Assembly (NCBI RefSeq): GCF_003985155.1
Contig: NZ_ML133689.1
Coordinates: forward strand, 310,001 to 374,000
Source of the DNA: Rhizobium vallis
GTDB taxonomy: Bacteria; Pseudomonadota; Alphaproteobacteria; Rhizobiales; Rhizobiaceae
Reading direction: 5' to 3'
Length of the DNA stretch: 64,000 nucleotides
The notes under the pieces are model-generated. The model was given only the letters and a program-made list of their open reading frames with translations. It searched no databases and was not told where the DNA came from. Below are positions 30,329 to 38,720 of this stretch, one piece after another; positions within the stretch are counted from its first letter, which is position 1, and each line of letters opens with the position of its first letter. Position numbers and translations under genes: made by a program.

Positions 30329-31231
30329 ATGTCCATTCTCGTCAACAAAGACACCAAGGTTCTCGTTCAGGGCCTGACCGGCAAGACCGGGACCTTCCAC
30401 ACCGAACAGGCGCTCGCTTACTACGGCACCCAGATGGTCGGCGGTATCCACCCGAAGAAGGGCGGCGAAACCTGGACCGGCGCGAAGGGTGAAAGCCTGC
30501 CGATCTTTGCAACCGTTGCCGAAGGCAAGGAAAAGACCGGCGCCGATGCGACCGTGATCTATGTCCCGCCGGCGGGTGCAGCCGATGCGATCATCGAGGC
30601 GATCGACGCCGAGATCCCGTTCATCACCTGCATCACCGAAGGCATCCCGGTCATGGACATGGTGCGCGTCAAGGCTCGCCTCGACCGCTCCAAGTCGCGC
30701 CTGCTCGGCCCCAACTGCCCGGGCATCCTGACGCCGGAAGAATGCAAGATCGGCATCATGCCGGGCTCGATCTTCCGCAAGGGTTCGGTCGGTATCGTTT
30801 CCCGCTCGGGCACGCTCACCTACGAAGCCGTCTTCCAGACCTCCAATGAAGGCCTCGGCCAGACGACGGCCGTCGGTATCGGCGGCGATCCGGTCAAGGG
30901 CACCGAGTTCATCGACGTGCTCGAAATGTTCCTGGCGGACGACGCCACGACCTCGATCATCATGATCGGCGAAATCGGCGGCTCGGCTGAAGAAGACGCA
31001 GCCCAGTTCCTGAAGGATGAAGCCAAGAAGGGCCGCAAGAAGCCGATGGCGGGCTTCATCGCCGGCCGTACGGCGCCGAAGGGCCGCACCATGGGCCATG
31101 CCGGCGCGGTGGTTTCCGGCGGCAAGGGCGATGCGGAATCGAAGATCGCTGCAATGGAATCGGCAGGCATCAAGGTGTCGCCGTCTCCGGCCCGCCTCGG
31201 CAAGACGCTGGTTGAAGTCCTGAAGGGCTGA
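30329..31231 (+). CDS. sucD: Succinyl-CoA synthetase, alpha subunit
   Basis: 300 residues. The CoA-binding N-terminal domain ([18 protein letters not shown]) is followed by [18 protein letters not shown] and the phosphohistidine loop [19 protein letters not shown]. It works with SucC. The true start at 30329 has AAAGGCCT upstream; the frame is open 43 codons earlier through the DUF1579 gene, which is shadow. A hairpin follows at 31245-31280. Confidence 0.98.
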   Translation: MSILVNKDTKVLVQGLTGKTGTFHTEQALAYYGTQMVGGIHPKKGGETWTGAKGESLPIFATVAEGKEKTGADATVIYVPPAGAADAIIEAIDAEIPFITCITEGIPVMDMVRVKARLDRSKSRLLGPNCPGILTPEECKIGIMPGSIFRKGSVGIVSRSGTLTYEAVFQTSNEGLGQTTAVGIGGDPVKGTEFIDVLEMFLADDATTSIIMIGEIGGSAEEDAAQFLKDEAKKGRKKPMAGFIAGRTAPKGRTMGHAGAVVSGGKGDAESKIAAMESAGIKVSPSPARLGKTLVEVLKG

Positions 31232-31244
31232 AGCCACCTATAGA

Positions 31245-31280
31245 CCGGGCGGAGGAACGGCATCTGCGCCTTCCGCCCGG
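31245..31280 (+). terminator. Intercistronic hairpin between sucD and sucA
   Basis: CCGGGCGGA (31245-31253) pairs with TCCGCCCGG (31272-31280) across an 18-nt loop. There is no T run. It could attenuate or process the message so that sucA has its own mRNA level. Confidence 0.45.
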
Positions 31281-31368
31281 CCTCACAACTGGACCAGCAG
31301 ATGCGTCGCGGACAGGCGGCGATCGAAATGCGGCAGCCGGCGGTCAAGCCGGCAAATTCATCAAAGTC

Positions 31369-31399
31369 AGGAGGCGGACGGAAGCGTCCGCATATCACC
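31369..31399 (+). promoter_or_regulatory. Split ribosome binding site of sucA with hairpin in the spacer
   Basis: A perfect Shine-Dalgarno AGGAGG (31369-31374) lies 25 nt before the sucA ATG, too far by itself. Between them GCGGACG (31374-31380), loop GAAG, CGTCCGC (31385-31391) make a 7-bp perfect hairpin. When it is folded the SD is brought to about 8 nt from the ATG. Confidence 0.6.
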
Positions 31400-34384
31400 A
31401 TGGCACGGCAAGAAGCCAACGAGCAGTTTCAGGTTACCTCGTTTCTGGATGGCGCCAACGCAGCCTATATCGAGCAGCTCTATGCGCGCTACGAAGAGGA
31501 TCCGGCGTCTGTCGACGATCAGTGGCGCACTTTCTTCAAGGCGCTGGAAGAGGACCCTGCCGATGTGAAGAAGGCAGCCAAGGGAGCTTCCTGGCGCAAG
31601 AAGAACTGGCCGCTGCAGGCAAGCGGCGATCTGGTGTCGGCCCTCGACGGCGACTGGGGTATCGTCGAGAAGGTCATCGAGACCAAGGTGAAGGCCAAGG
31701 CCGCAGCCGAGGGCAAGCCCGCTGACGGCATCGACGTGCTACAGGCAACGCGCGATTCCGTGCGCGCCATCATGATGATCCGCGCCTACCGCATGCGCGG
31801 CCACCTGCATGCCAAGCTCGATCCGCTCGGCATTGCCGCTCCCGTTGACGACTATCGTGAGCTTTCGCCGGAAAATTACGGCTTCACGGCCGCCGACTAC
31901 GACCGCAAGATCTTCATCGACAACGTGCTCGGCCTGGAATACGCGACCATTCGCGAGATGATCGAGATTCTCGAGCGCACCTACTGCTCGACGCTCGGCG
32001 TCGAATTCATGCATATCTCCAATCCTGAGGAGAAGGCCTGGATCCAGGAGCGCATCGAGGGTCCCGACAAGGGCGTGGCTTTCACGTCCGAGGGCAAGAA
32101 GGCAATCCTTGCCAAGCTCATCGAAGCCGAAGGTTACGAACAGTTCCTCGACGTCAAGTTCAAGGGTACGAAGCGTTTCGGTCTCGACGGCGGCGAATCG
32201 CTGATCCCGGCGCTCGAGCAGATCCTGAAGCGCGGCGGTCATCTCGGCCTCAAGGAAGCCGTGTTCGGCATGGCCCATCGCGGCCGCCTGAACGTGCTCT
32301 CCCAGGTCATGGGCAAGCCGCATCGCGCGATCTTCCACGAGTTCAAGGGCGGCTCGGCCGCTCCCGACGAGGTCGAAGGCTCGGGCGACGTCAAGTACCA
32401 TCTTGGCGCCTCTTCCGACCGTGAATTCGACGGCAACAAGATCCACGTCTCGTTGACGGCGAACCCCTCGCATCTCGAAATCGTCGATCCGGTCGTTATG
32501 GGCAAGGCCCGCGCCAAGCAGGACATGAATGCGACGGTCTGGGACGGCGACATCATCCCGCTTTCCGAACGCGCCAAGGTTCTGCCGCTGCTGATCCACG
32601 GCGACGCGGCTTTTGCCGGCCAGGGCGTGATTGCCGAAATTCTCGGCCTGTCCGGGCTGCGTGGTCACCGCGTCGCCGGCACGATGCACGTCATCATCAA
32701 CAACCAGATCGGCTTCACCACCAATCCGGCCTTCTCGCGCTCGTCGCCCTATCCGTCCGACGTCGCCAAGATGATCGAAGCGCCGATCCTGCACGTCAAC
32801 GGCGACGATCCGGAAGCGGTCGTTTATGGCGCCAAGATCGCCACCGAATTCCGCATGAAGTTCCACAAGCCTGTGGTGCTCGACATGTTCTGCTATCGCC
32901 GCTACGGCCACAATGAGGGCGACGAACCGTCCTTCACGCAGCCGAAGATGTACAAGGTGATCCGCGCCCACAAGACCGTGCTGCAGCTTTATGCGGCCCG
33001 TCTCGTCGCAGAGGGCCTGCTCACAGAAGGTGAAGTCGAGAAGATGAAGGCCGATTGGCGCCTCCACCTCGAGCAGGAGTTCGAAGCCGGCCAGCAGTAC
33101 AAGCCCAATAAGGCCGACTGGCTGGACGGCGAATGGTCCGGTCTGCGCACGGCTGACAATGCCGACGAACAGCGCCGCGGCAAGACCGCCGTGCCGATGA
33201 AGACGTTGAAGGAGATCGGCCGCAAGCTGTCGGAGATTCCGGCTGGATTCAACGCGCATCGCACGATCCAGCGCTTCATGGAAAACCGCGCCAACATGAT
33301 CGCCACCGGCGAAGGCCTCGACTGGGCGATGGCAGAGGCGCTGTCTTTTGGCTCGCTCTGCCTCGAAGGTCATAAGATCCGTCTTTCGGGCCAGGATTGC
33401 GAACGCGGCACCTTCTCGCAGCGCCACTCGGTTCTCTACGATCAGGAGAGCGAGGAACGCTATATTCCGCTCGCCAACCTGTCGCCGACGCAGGCCCGTT
33501 ACGAAGTCATCAACTCGATGCTCTCGGAAGAGGCCGTGCTTGGTTTCGAATATGGCTATTCGCTCGCCCGCCCGAATGCGCTGACGCTCTGGGAAGCACA
33601 GTTCGGCGATTTCGCCAACGGCGCGCAGGTGGTCTTCGACCAGTTCATCTCGTCGGGCGAACGCAAGTGGCTGCGCATGTCGGGCCTCGTCTGCCTGCTG
33701 CCGCACGGTTATGAGGGCCAGGGTCCGGAACACTCCTCGGCTCGCCTGGAACGTTTCCTGCAGCTGTGCGCCGAAGACAACATGCAGGTCGCCAACATCA
33801 CGACGCCGGCGAACTACTTCCACATCCTGCGCCGGCAGCTGAAGCGCGACTTCCGCAAGCCGCTGATCCTGATGACGCCGAAGTCGCTGCTGCGCCACAA
33901 GCGGGCAGTCTCCACGCTTGCCGAACTGGCCGGCGAATCCGCCTTCCATCGCCTGCTCTGGGACGATGCCGAGGTGATCAAGGACGGCCCGATCAAGCTG
34001 CAGAAGGACAACAAGATCCGCCGCGTCGTGATGTGTTCCGGCAAGGTCTATTACGATCTGCTGGAAGAGCGCGAAAAGCGCGGCATCGATGACATCTATC
34101 TCCTGCGTGTCGAGCAGCTCTATCCGTTCCCGGCAAAGGCGCTCATCAACGAGCTGTCGCGCTTCCGCAATGCCGAGATGGTCTGGTGCCAGGAAGAGCC
34201 GAAGAACATGGGCGCATGGTCGTTCATCGACCCCTTCCTCGAATGGGTGCTTGCCCATATCGACGCCAAGTACCAGCGCGTCCGCTATACCGGCCGTCCG
34301 GCCGCCGCCTCGCCGGCGACGGGCCTGATGTCCAAGCATCTGTCGCAGCTTTCGGCATTCCTCGAGGATGCATTGGGCGGCTAA
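31400..34384 (+). CDS. sucA: 2-oxoglutarate dehydrogenase E1 component
   Basis: 994 residues, family length. Thiamine-diphosphate-dependent decarboxylase that passes the succinyl group to the lipoyl arm of SucB. The N terminus (FLDGANAAYIEQLYARYEED) matches the E2-docking region. VFGMAHRGRLNVL, the TPP region MHVIINNQIGFTTNP with YGHNEGDEPSFTQP, and FSQRHSVLYDQ in the pyrimidine domain are diagnostic. The start MARQEANEQF (31400) is the family start although its ribosome site is unusual. It is 168 nt after sucD, a gap with two hairpins. Confidence 0.98.
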   Translation: MARQEANEQFQVTSFLDGANAAYIEQLYARYEEDPASVDDQWRTFFKALEEDPADVKKAAKGASWRKKNWPLQASGDLVSALDGDWGIVEKVIETKVKAKAAAEGKPADGIDVLQATRDSVRAIMMIRAYRMRGHLHAKLDPLGIAAPVDDYRELSPENYGFTAADYDRKIFIDNVLGLEYATIREMIEILERTYCSTLGVEFMHISNPEEKAWIQERIEGPDKGVAFTSEGKKAILAKLIEAEGYEQFLDVKFKGTKRFGLDGGESLIPALEQILKRGGHLGLKEAVFGMAHRGRLNVLSQVMGKPHRAIFHEFKGGSAAPDEVEGSGDVKYHLGASSDREFDGNKIHVSLTANPSHLEIVDPVVMGKARAKQDMNATVWDGDIIPLSERAKVLPLLIHGDAAFAGQGVIAEILGLSGLRGHRVAGTMHVIINNQIGFTTNPAFSRSSPYPSDVAKMIEAPILHVNGDDPEAVVYGAKIATEFRMKFHKPVVLDMFCYRRYGHNEGDEPSFTQPKMYKVIRAHKTVLQLYAARLVAEGLLTEGEVEKMKADWRLHLEQEFEAGQQYKPNKADWLDGEWSGLRTADNADEQRRGKTAVPMKTLKEIGRKLSEIPAGFNAHRTIQRFMENRANMIATGEGLDWAMAEALSFGSLCLEGHKIRLSGQDCERGTFSQRHSVLYDQESEERYIPLANLSPTQARYEVINSMLSEEAVLGFEYGYSLARPNALTLWEAQFGDFANGAQVVFDQFISSGERKWLRMSGLVCLLPHGYEGQGPEHSSARLERFLQLCAEDNMQVANITTPANYFHILRRQLKRDFRKPLILMTPKSLLRHKRAVSTLAELAGESAFHRLLWDDAEVIKDGPIKLQKDNKIRRVVMCSGKVYYDLLEEREKRGIDDIYLLRVEQLYPFPAKALINELSRFRNAEMVWCQEEPKNMGAWSFIDPFLEWVLAHIDAKYQRVRYTGRPAAASPATGLMSKHLSQLSAFLEDALGG

Positions 34385-34401
34385 AACAAGGGGAGGGCGC
34401 A

Positions 34402-34710
34402 ATGGCTTATTTCTTTCTGAGACTGCTGCCGCCGCGCCCCACTTTCCCGCATGACGGGACCGGGGAGGAAATGGCGGCGATGAAACGCCATGTCGAATAC
34501 TGGCATCGGAACGCCCTTGCGGGATCGGCAATAACAGTCGGTCCCGTGTTCGAGGGTGAAGGCGCCTGGGGCATGGCGGTCGTCGAAGTCGAGGATCTCG
34601 CGGCGGCACAGGCTCTTACCGACGCCGATCCGATCATCGCTTCCGGCTTCGGTTTCCGCTTCGATATCCTGCCGATGCCCTCGATCATTTTGCGGCCGCC
34701 CGCCGTCTGA
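34402..34710 (+). CDS. YciI-like protein between sucA and sucB
   Basis: 102 residues with a YCII-like ferredoxin fold: MAYFFLRLLPPRPTFPHDGT, then MKRHVEYWHRNALAGSAI, VGPVFEGEGAWGMAVVEV, and ALTDADPIIASGFGF. The D in the TDADP motif matches the family acidic residue, and a His in MKRHVEYW could be its partner. A strong GGGGAGGG precedes the ATG, so it is well translated. It is 17 nt after sucA and 39 nt before sucB. Function unknown. Confidence 0.85.
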   Translation: MAYFFLRLLPPRPTFPHDGTGEEMAAMKRHVEYWHRNALAGSAITVGPVFEGEGAWGMAVVEVEDLAAAQALTDADPIIASGFGFRFDILPMPSIILRPPAV

Positions 34711-34749
34711 AACGTTTAAACGAAAACACACGAAATCAGGATTTGAACA

Positions 34750-35997
34750 ATGGCCACAGAAATCCGCGTTCCAACTCTCGGTGAATCCGTCAGCGAGGCA
34801 ACCGTCGGCACCTGGTTCAAGAAGGTCGGCGACGCCATCAAGGCCGACGAGCCGATTCTGGAGCTTGAAACCGATAAGGTGACCATCGAAGTTCCCGCAC
34901 CCGCCTCCGGTACGCTTTCGGAAATCGTCGCCGCAGCCGGCGAGACCGTCGGCCTCGGCGCGCTGCTCGGCCAGATCGCCGAAGGCGCAGCTGCTGCCGC
35001 ACCGGCTGCCGCTGCCCCGGCCGCCGCGCCTGTTCAGCCGGCCCCGGCGGCTGCCCCGGTTGCCGCCGCCGCAGCGTCGTCGAGCGCCTCCGTCTCCACC
35101 ATGCCGCCGGCCCCGGCGGCTTCGAAAATGTTGGCCGAAAACAGCCTTTCCGCCGATCAGATCGACGGCAGCGGCAAGCGCGGCCAGGTGCTGAAGGGCG
35201 ACGTCATCGCCGCCGTCGCCAGGGGCATTTCCGCTCCGGCGGCAGCACCGGCAGCAGCGCCTGCGGCTGCGCGCGGCCCGTCGACGGTCGAGGATGCCTC
35301 GCGTGAAGAGCGCGTGAAGATGACGCGCCTGCGTCAGACGATCGCCAAGCGCCTCAAGGATGCACAGAACACTGCCGCCATGCTGACCACCTATAATGAG
35401 GTGGACATGAAGGCGGTCATGGATCTGCGCAACAAGTACAAGGACATTTTCGAGAAGAAGCACGGCGTCAAGCTCGGCTTCATGGGCTTCTTCACCAAGG
35501 CGGTGACGCATGCGTTGAAGGAACTGCCGGCTGTTAATGCCGAGATCGACGGCACCGACCTCATCTACAAGAACTACTGCCATGTCGGCGTTGCCGTCGG
35601 CACCGATAAGGGTCTCGTGGTTCCGATCGTGCGTGACGCCGACCAGATGTCGATTGCCGAGATCGAAAAGGAAATCGGCCGTCTCGGCAAGGCAGCCCGC
35701 GACGGCCAGCTGTCGATGGCCGACATGCAGGGCGGCACCTTTACGATCTCGAATGGTGGCGTCTACGGTTCGCTGATGTCCTCGCCGATCCTCAACGCGC
35801 CGCAGTCCGGCATTCTCGGCATGCACAAGATCCAGGAGCGGCCGGTCGCGATCGGCGGCCAGGTGGTCATCCGTCCGATGATGTATCTGGCGCTTTCCTA
35901 CGATCACCGCATCGTCGACGGCAAGGAAGCGGTCACGTTCCTCGTGCGCGTCAAGGAGAGCCTCGAAGATCCGGAACGCCTGGTTCTCGATCTCTAA
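34750..35997 (+). CDS. sucB: Dihydrolipoamide succinyltransferase, E2 of 2-oxoglutarate dehydrogenase
   Basis: 415 residues. The lipoyl domain (1-75) has K43 in [10 protein letters not shown]. An Ala/Pro-rich flexible linker (about 78-115) precedes the E1/E3-binding domain (about 120-155, [18 protein letters not shown]). The catalytic core has H386 and D390 in YDHRIVDG. It transfers succinyl to CoA and forms the cubic core of the complex. The linker is encoded by repetitive GCC/GCG codons. Downstream genes follow without a terminator. Confidence 0.98.
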   Translation: MATEIRVPTLGESVSEATVGTWFKKVGDAIKADEPILELETDKVTIEVPAPASGTLSEIVAAAGETVGLGALLGQIAEGAAAAAPAAAAPAAAPVQPAPAAAPVAAAAASSSASVSTMPPAPAASKMLAENSLSADQIDGSGKRGQVLKGDVIAAVARGISAPAAAPAAAPAAARGPSTVEDASREERVKMTRLRQTIAKRLKDAQNTAAMLTTYNEVDMKAVMDLRNKYKDIFEKKHGVKLGFMGFFTKAVTHALKELPAVNAEIDGTDLIYKNYCHVGVAVGTDKGLVVPIVRDADQMSIAEIEKEIGRLGKAARDGQLSMADMQGGTFTISNGGVYGSLMSSPILNAPQSGILGMHKIQERPVAIGGQVVIRPMMYLALSYDHRIVDGKEAVTFLVRVKESLEDPERLVLDL

Positions 35998-36009
35998 GGG
36001 AGCGCTTCG

Positions 36010-36759
36010 ATGCGGAACGGGATCTTGCGAGCGGCGCGCCTTTTTCTTTGCGCTGCCGCCGCGCATGCCCCGGTCTCCGCATCGGCCGCCGGCTGGGATG
36101 TCAGCAAGGCCAGCAGCAATTTCGAGCTGGTGGCGCTCAGTGACGCCGAACTCACCGGGCGGTCGATCAGCGTGATCCATATGGGCAATGTCGAACTGAC
36201 TTCGGGTCGCATCGTTGCGGCCGATCCGCTCGCCCAGCCGGATCGTCCAGCGCTAGCAAAGACGGTCGCACCGGGGGAATATCCGGTCACGCTCTATCAG
36301 GCCTCCGGGCGCATCGCCGCCGCCGGCATGCGCTTTGCCGAGGGCAAGCCGGATCACTGGGAGCTTGCCGTCGTGCCCGGGCAGGATCCGGCAACGTTGA
36401 AAGAGGGCGAGATCTTCGGCTACCCCGTCGATGCCGGCCTCGGCTGCTACATGGATGCGGATACGCTGGCGCTGATCGGCGAGCGTGAAGCGCAGGTCCA
36501 GGCGCAGAAGCCGGATGCCGACGTCAATTATTATGACGACGTGCTGGCGTCGGATCTCGATGCCAACAAGGGTAAATACGGGCTGCACCGACCGATTGCC
36601 GGCAACAAAGGCAATGTCGCGATATTCTGGAGCGGCTGGGGTGACGGTTTCTATCCGGTCTTCTGGGGGCTCGACAAAGATGGCCGGCCGCTGGTGCTGC
36701 TGACGGATTTCGGCGTGATCGAGAATGCCGACGGGCGGAGAGAGCCGACGGGACAATGA
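36010..36759 (+). CDS. DUF4241 family secreted protein
   Basis: 249 residues. The N-terminal signal-like segment (about 1-27, ARLFLCAAAAHAPVSASAAG) suggests export. The body matches DUF4241: VTLYQASGRIAAAGMRF, then GYPVDAGLGCYMDADTLALI and VAIFWSGWGDGFYPVFWGLD. Molecular function unknown. It begins 12 nt after sucB and overlaps the next gene by 4 nt (ATGA), so it is in the suc operon. Confidence 0.82.
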   Translation: MRNGILRAARLFLCAAAAHAPVSASAAGWDVSKASSNFELVALSDAELTGRSISVIHMGNVELTSGRIVAADPLAQPDRPALAKTVAPGEYPVTLYQASGRIAAAGMRFAEGKPDHWELAVVPGQDPATLKEGEIFGYPVDAGLGCYMDADTLALIGEREAQVQAQKPDADVNYYDDVLASDLDANKGKYGLHRPIAGNKGNVAIFWSGWGDGFYPVFWGLDKDGRPLVLLTDFGVIENADGRREPTGQ

Positions 36760-37286
36760 GCGCGGGGATCGGCATCATGACGGGACGGAAAGGCGTGGCT
36801 GCCATCGCGGTCGCCGCGTTTTTCTCCGTGCCTGCCGCCACATCCGGCGCCGAGTGCAAGCAGGAACGTGCCGTCTACGTCGATCGTGACGGCGCCTATG
36901 AACTGCGCTTTGCGCCGCTGAATTCTGTGTCGGCTGCCGCCAGCAACCAGTTCAAGATCAGCGCGCTCAAGACGCCAGTCGTGATGGAAGGCTACGTCAT
37001 GCCATCGGCAGATCCGGTGCGCGCGATCGGCATCCTGATGTTCAACTGCCCCGAGGGCGACGCGACCGGCGCCGATCTCGATGCCTGCACGGTCTGGCAG
37101 GGCGCCGTCTACGGCGTGGATGCCAAGGGCGAGATGGACAATCTGCAGCCGGAAGGCGCCGAGGCCGCCGAAAAGCTCGTGCTTCCCGGCCTCGGTCCCG
37201 CCATCCGGGAATCGAGCGCCTGGGGCGAGGGCAAGGCTTCCGTGGCGCCCTGGGACGTCCTGACTTTCAAGGAGTGCGCGACATGA
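36756..37286 (+). CDS. Secreted hypothetical protein
   Basis: 176 residues. A hydrophobic signal peptide (about residues 12-31, GVAAIAVAAFFSVPAATSGA) follows a short N terminus; the start could also be the ATG at 36777. The mature part has four cysteines (ECKQE, FNCPEG, DACTVW, KECAT), suggesting periplasmic disulfides. No family recognised. It overlaps the genes on both sides by 4 nt, so it is translationally coupled in the suc-lpd run. Confidence 0.75.
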   Translation: MSAGIGIMTGRKGVAAIAVAAFFSVPAATSGAECKQERAVYVDRDGAYELRFAPLNSVSAAASNQFKISALKTPVVMEGYVMPSADPVRAIGILMFNCPEGDATGADLDACTVWQGAVYGVDAKGEMDNLQPEGAEAAEKLVLPGLGPAIRESSAWGEGKASVAPWDVLTFKECAT

Positions 37287-38035
37287 GTGATGCACCTGTT
37301 CTTTTCGTGACCGGCGGAAGCCGAGGCATCGGCGCCGCCGTTTCTCGGCTCGGCGCGCACCGGGGCTGGCGCGTCGCGGTGAATTATGCCTCCAGCCGCG
37401 AGGCGGCGGAGGCCGTCGTTGCGGCGATCACCGAGGCTGGCGGCGAGGCGGTTGCGATCGAGGGAGACGTCGGCAAGGCTGCCGATATCGTCTCGATGTT
37501 TGCCGCTGTCGATCGTCATTTCGGCCGGCTGGACGGGCTGGTCAACAATGCCGGCGTCGTCGACTATCCGCAGCGGGTCGACGAAATGTCGGCGGAGCGG
37601 GTCGAACGAATGCTGCGCATCAATGTGACCGGCTCCATCCTTTGTGCGGGAGAAGCCGTGCGACGCATGTCGAGCCGGCATGGCGGTCAAGGCGGGGCGA
37701 TCGTCAATGTCTCTTCGATGGCAGCGGTTCTCGGTTCAGCGACGCAGTACGTCGATTATGCCGCCTCGAAGGCGGCCATCGATACGTTCACAATCGGGCT
37801 CGCGCGTGAAGTCGCCGCCGAGGGTGTCCGCGTGAATGCCATCAGGCCCGGTATCATCGAAACCGATCTGCATGCCTCCGGCGGGCTTCCGGACCGGGTG
37901 CGCGAAATGGCGTCGTCGATCCCGATGCAGCGCGCGGGGACGGCCGAAGAGGTGGCGGAAGCGATCCTCTATCTCCTGTCTCCTTCGGCTTCTTATGTAA
38001 CGGGCGCGATTCTCAATGTGAGCGGCGGCCGCTAG
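37283..38035 (+). CDS. SDR family NAD(P)-dependent oxidoreductase
   Basis: 250 residues, classical short-chain dehydrogenase. The cofactor motif is TGGSRGIGAAV (about 9-19), NNAG is at LVNNAGVVDY, the catalytic Ser is in VNVSSMAAV and Tyr/Lys are in YVDYAASKAAID. The C terminus YVTGAILNVSGGR is typical of 3-oxoacyl-ACP-reductase-like and glucose-dehydrogenase-like SDRs. Substrate unknown. AAGGAG precedes the ATG, which overlaps the previous stop. Confidence 0.92.
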   Translation: MSDAPVLFVTGGSRGIGAAVSRLGAHRGWRVAVNYASSREAAEAVVAAITEAGGEAVAIEGDVGKAADIVSMFAAVDRHFGRLDGLVNNAGVVDYPQRVDEMSAERVERMLRINVTGSILCAGEAVRRMSSRHGGQGGAIVNVSSMAAVLGSATQYVDYAASKAAIDTFTIGLAREVAAEGVRVNAIRPGIIETDLHASGGLPDRVREMASSIPMQRAGTAEEVAEAILYLLSPSASYVTGAILNVSGGR

Positions 38036-38055
38036 AAGGACAGGGCGAAAATAGC

Positions 38056-38694
38056 ATGCCATATATCTTCGAATTTCTCGGGCTGATGGCCGTCTTCTCG
38101 ATCTTCATCGTCGTGCCGGGCGCCGATTTCGCCGTCATCCTGCGCCAGAGCATCGTGCATGGGCGCCGCGCCGCCATCATGACCGGGCTTGGCATGGGCT
38201 TTTCGCTGCTCTTCCATATCAGCTACACGGTTCTCGGTCTCGGGCTCATCGTGTCGAAATCGCTGATGCTGTTTGCGATGATCAAATGGGCAGGTGTCGC
38301 CTATCTCATTTATCTCGGCATCAAGTCGTTCCGTGAGCCGGGCTTCAAGGTGCAAGATATCGAGGTGACGCGAGAGGACCGCAAGCCGGTCTCGATACTG
38401 CAGTGCCTCGGCATGGGCTTCATCACCAATGCGCTGAACCCGAAGCCGGTGCTGTTCTTCCTGTCCCTGTTTTCGACGCTGGTGCATCACGACACGCCTG
38501 TATTGATCCAGTTCTCCTATGGCATCGGCATGGCGACGGCGCTGGTCGCCTGGTTTGCCGGCGTCTCCTATTTCTTCACGGTCAAAGCGATCCGTGACCG
38601 CTTCATTGCCAGCGGCAAATGGTTCAACCGCATCACCGGAGCGGCGCTCGTCGGCTTCGGCTTCCGCCTCGCGCTGGCGCGTGCGGCCGACTGA
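38056..38694 (+). CDS. LysE family transporter
   Basis: 212 residues with about six membrane helices and the family motif IVVPGADFAVILRQSI near the N terminus, then GLGMGFSLLFHISYTVLGLG and NALNPKPVLFFLSLF. A predicted amino-acid exporter of the RhtB subgroup, unlike the copy at 2891 in sequence. It sits between the SDR gene and lpdA without a terminator. Confidence 0.88.
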   Translation: MPYIFEFLGLMAVFSIFIVVPGADFAVILRQSIVHGRRAAIMTGLGMGFSLLFHISYTVLGLGLIVSKSLMLFAMIKWAGVAYLIYLGIKSFREPGFKVQDIEVTREDRKPVSILQCLGMGFITNALNPKPVLFFLSLFSTLVHHDTPVLIQFSYGIGMATALVAWFAGVSYFFTVKAIRDRFIASGKWFNRITGAALVGFGFRLALARAAD

Positions 38695-38720
38695 ACGAAA
38701 AATCCAAAGGGAAAGAAACA

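Noticed and set aside
31739..34609. 956-codon open frame on the minus strand
   Set aside because: It is entirely antisense to sucA and its neighbour, with no family resemblance; long antisense frames are expected opposite biased GC-rich genes.
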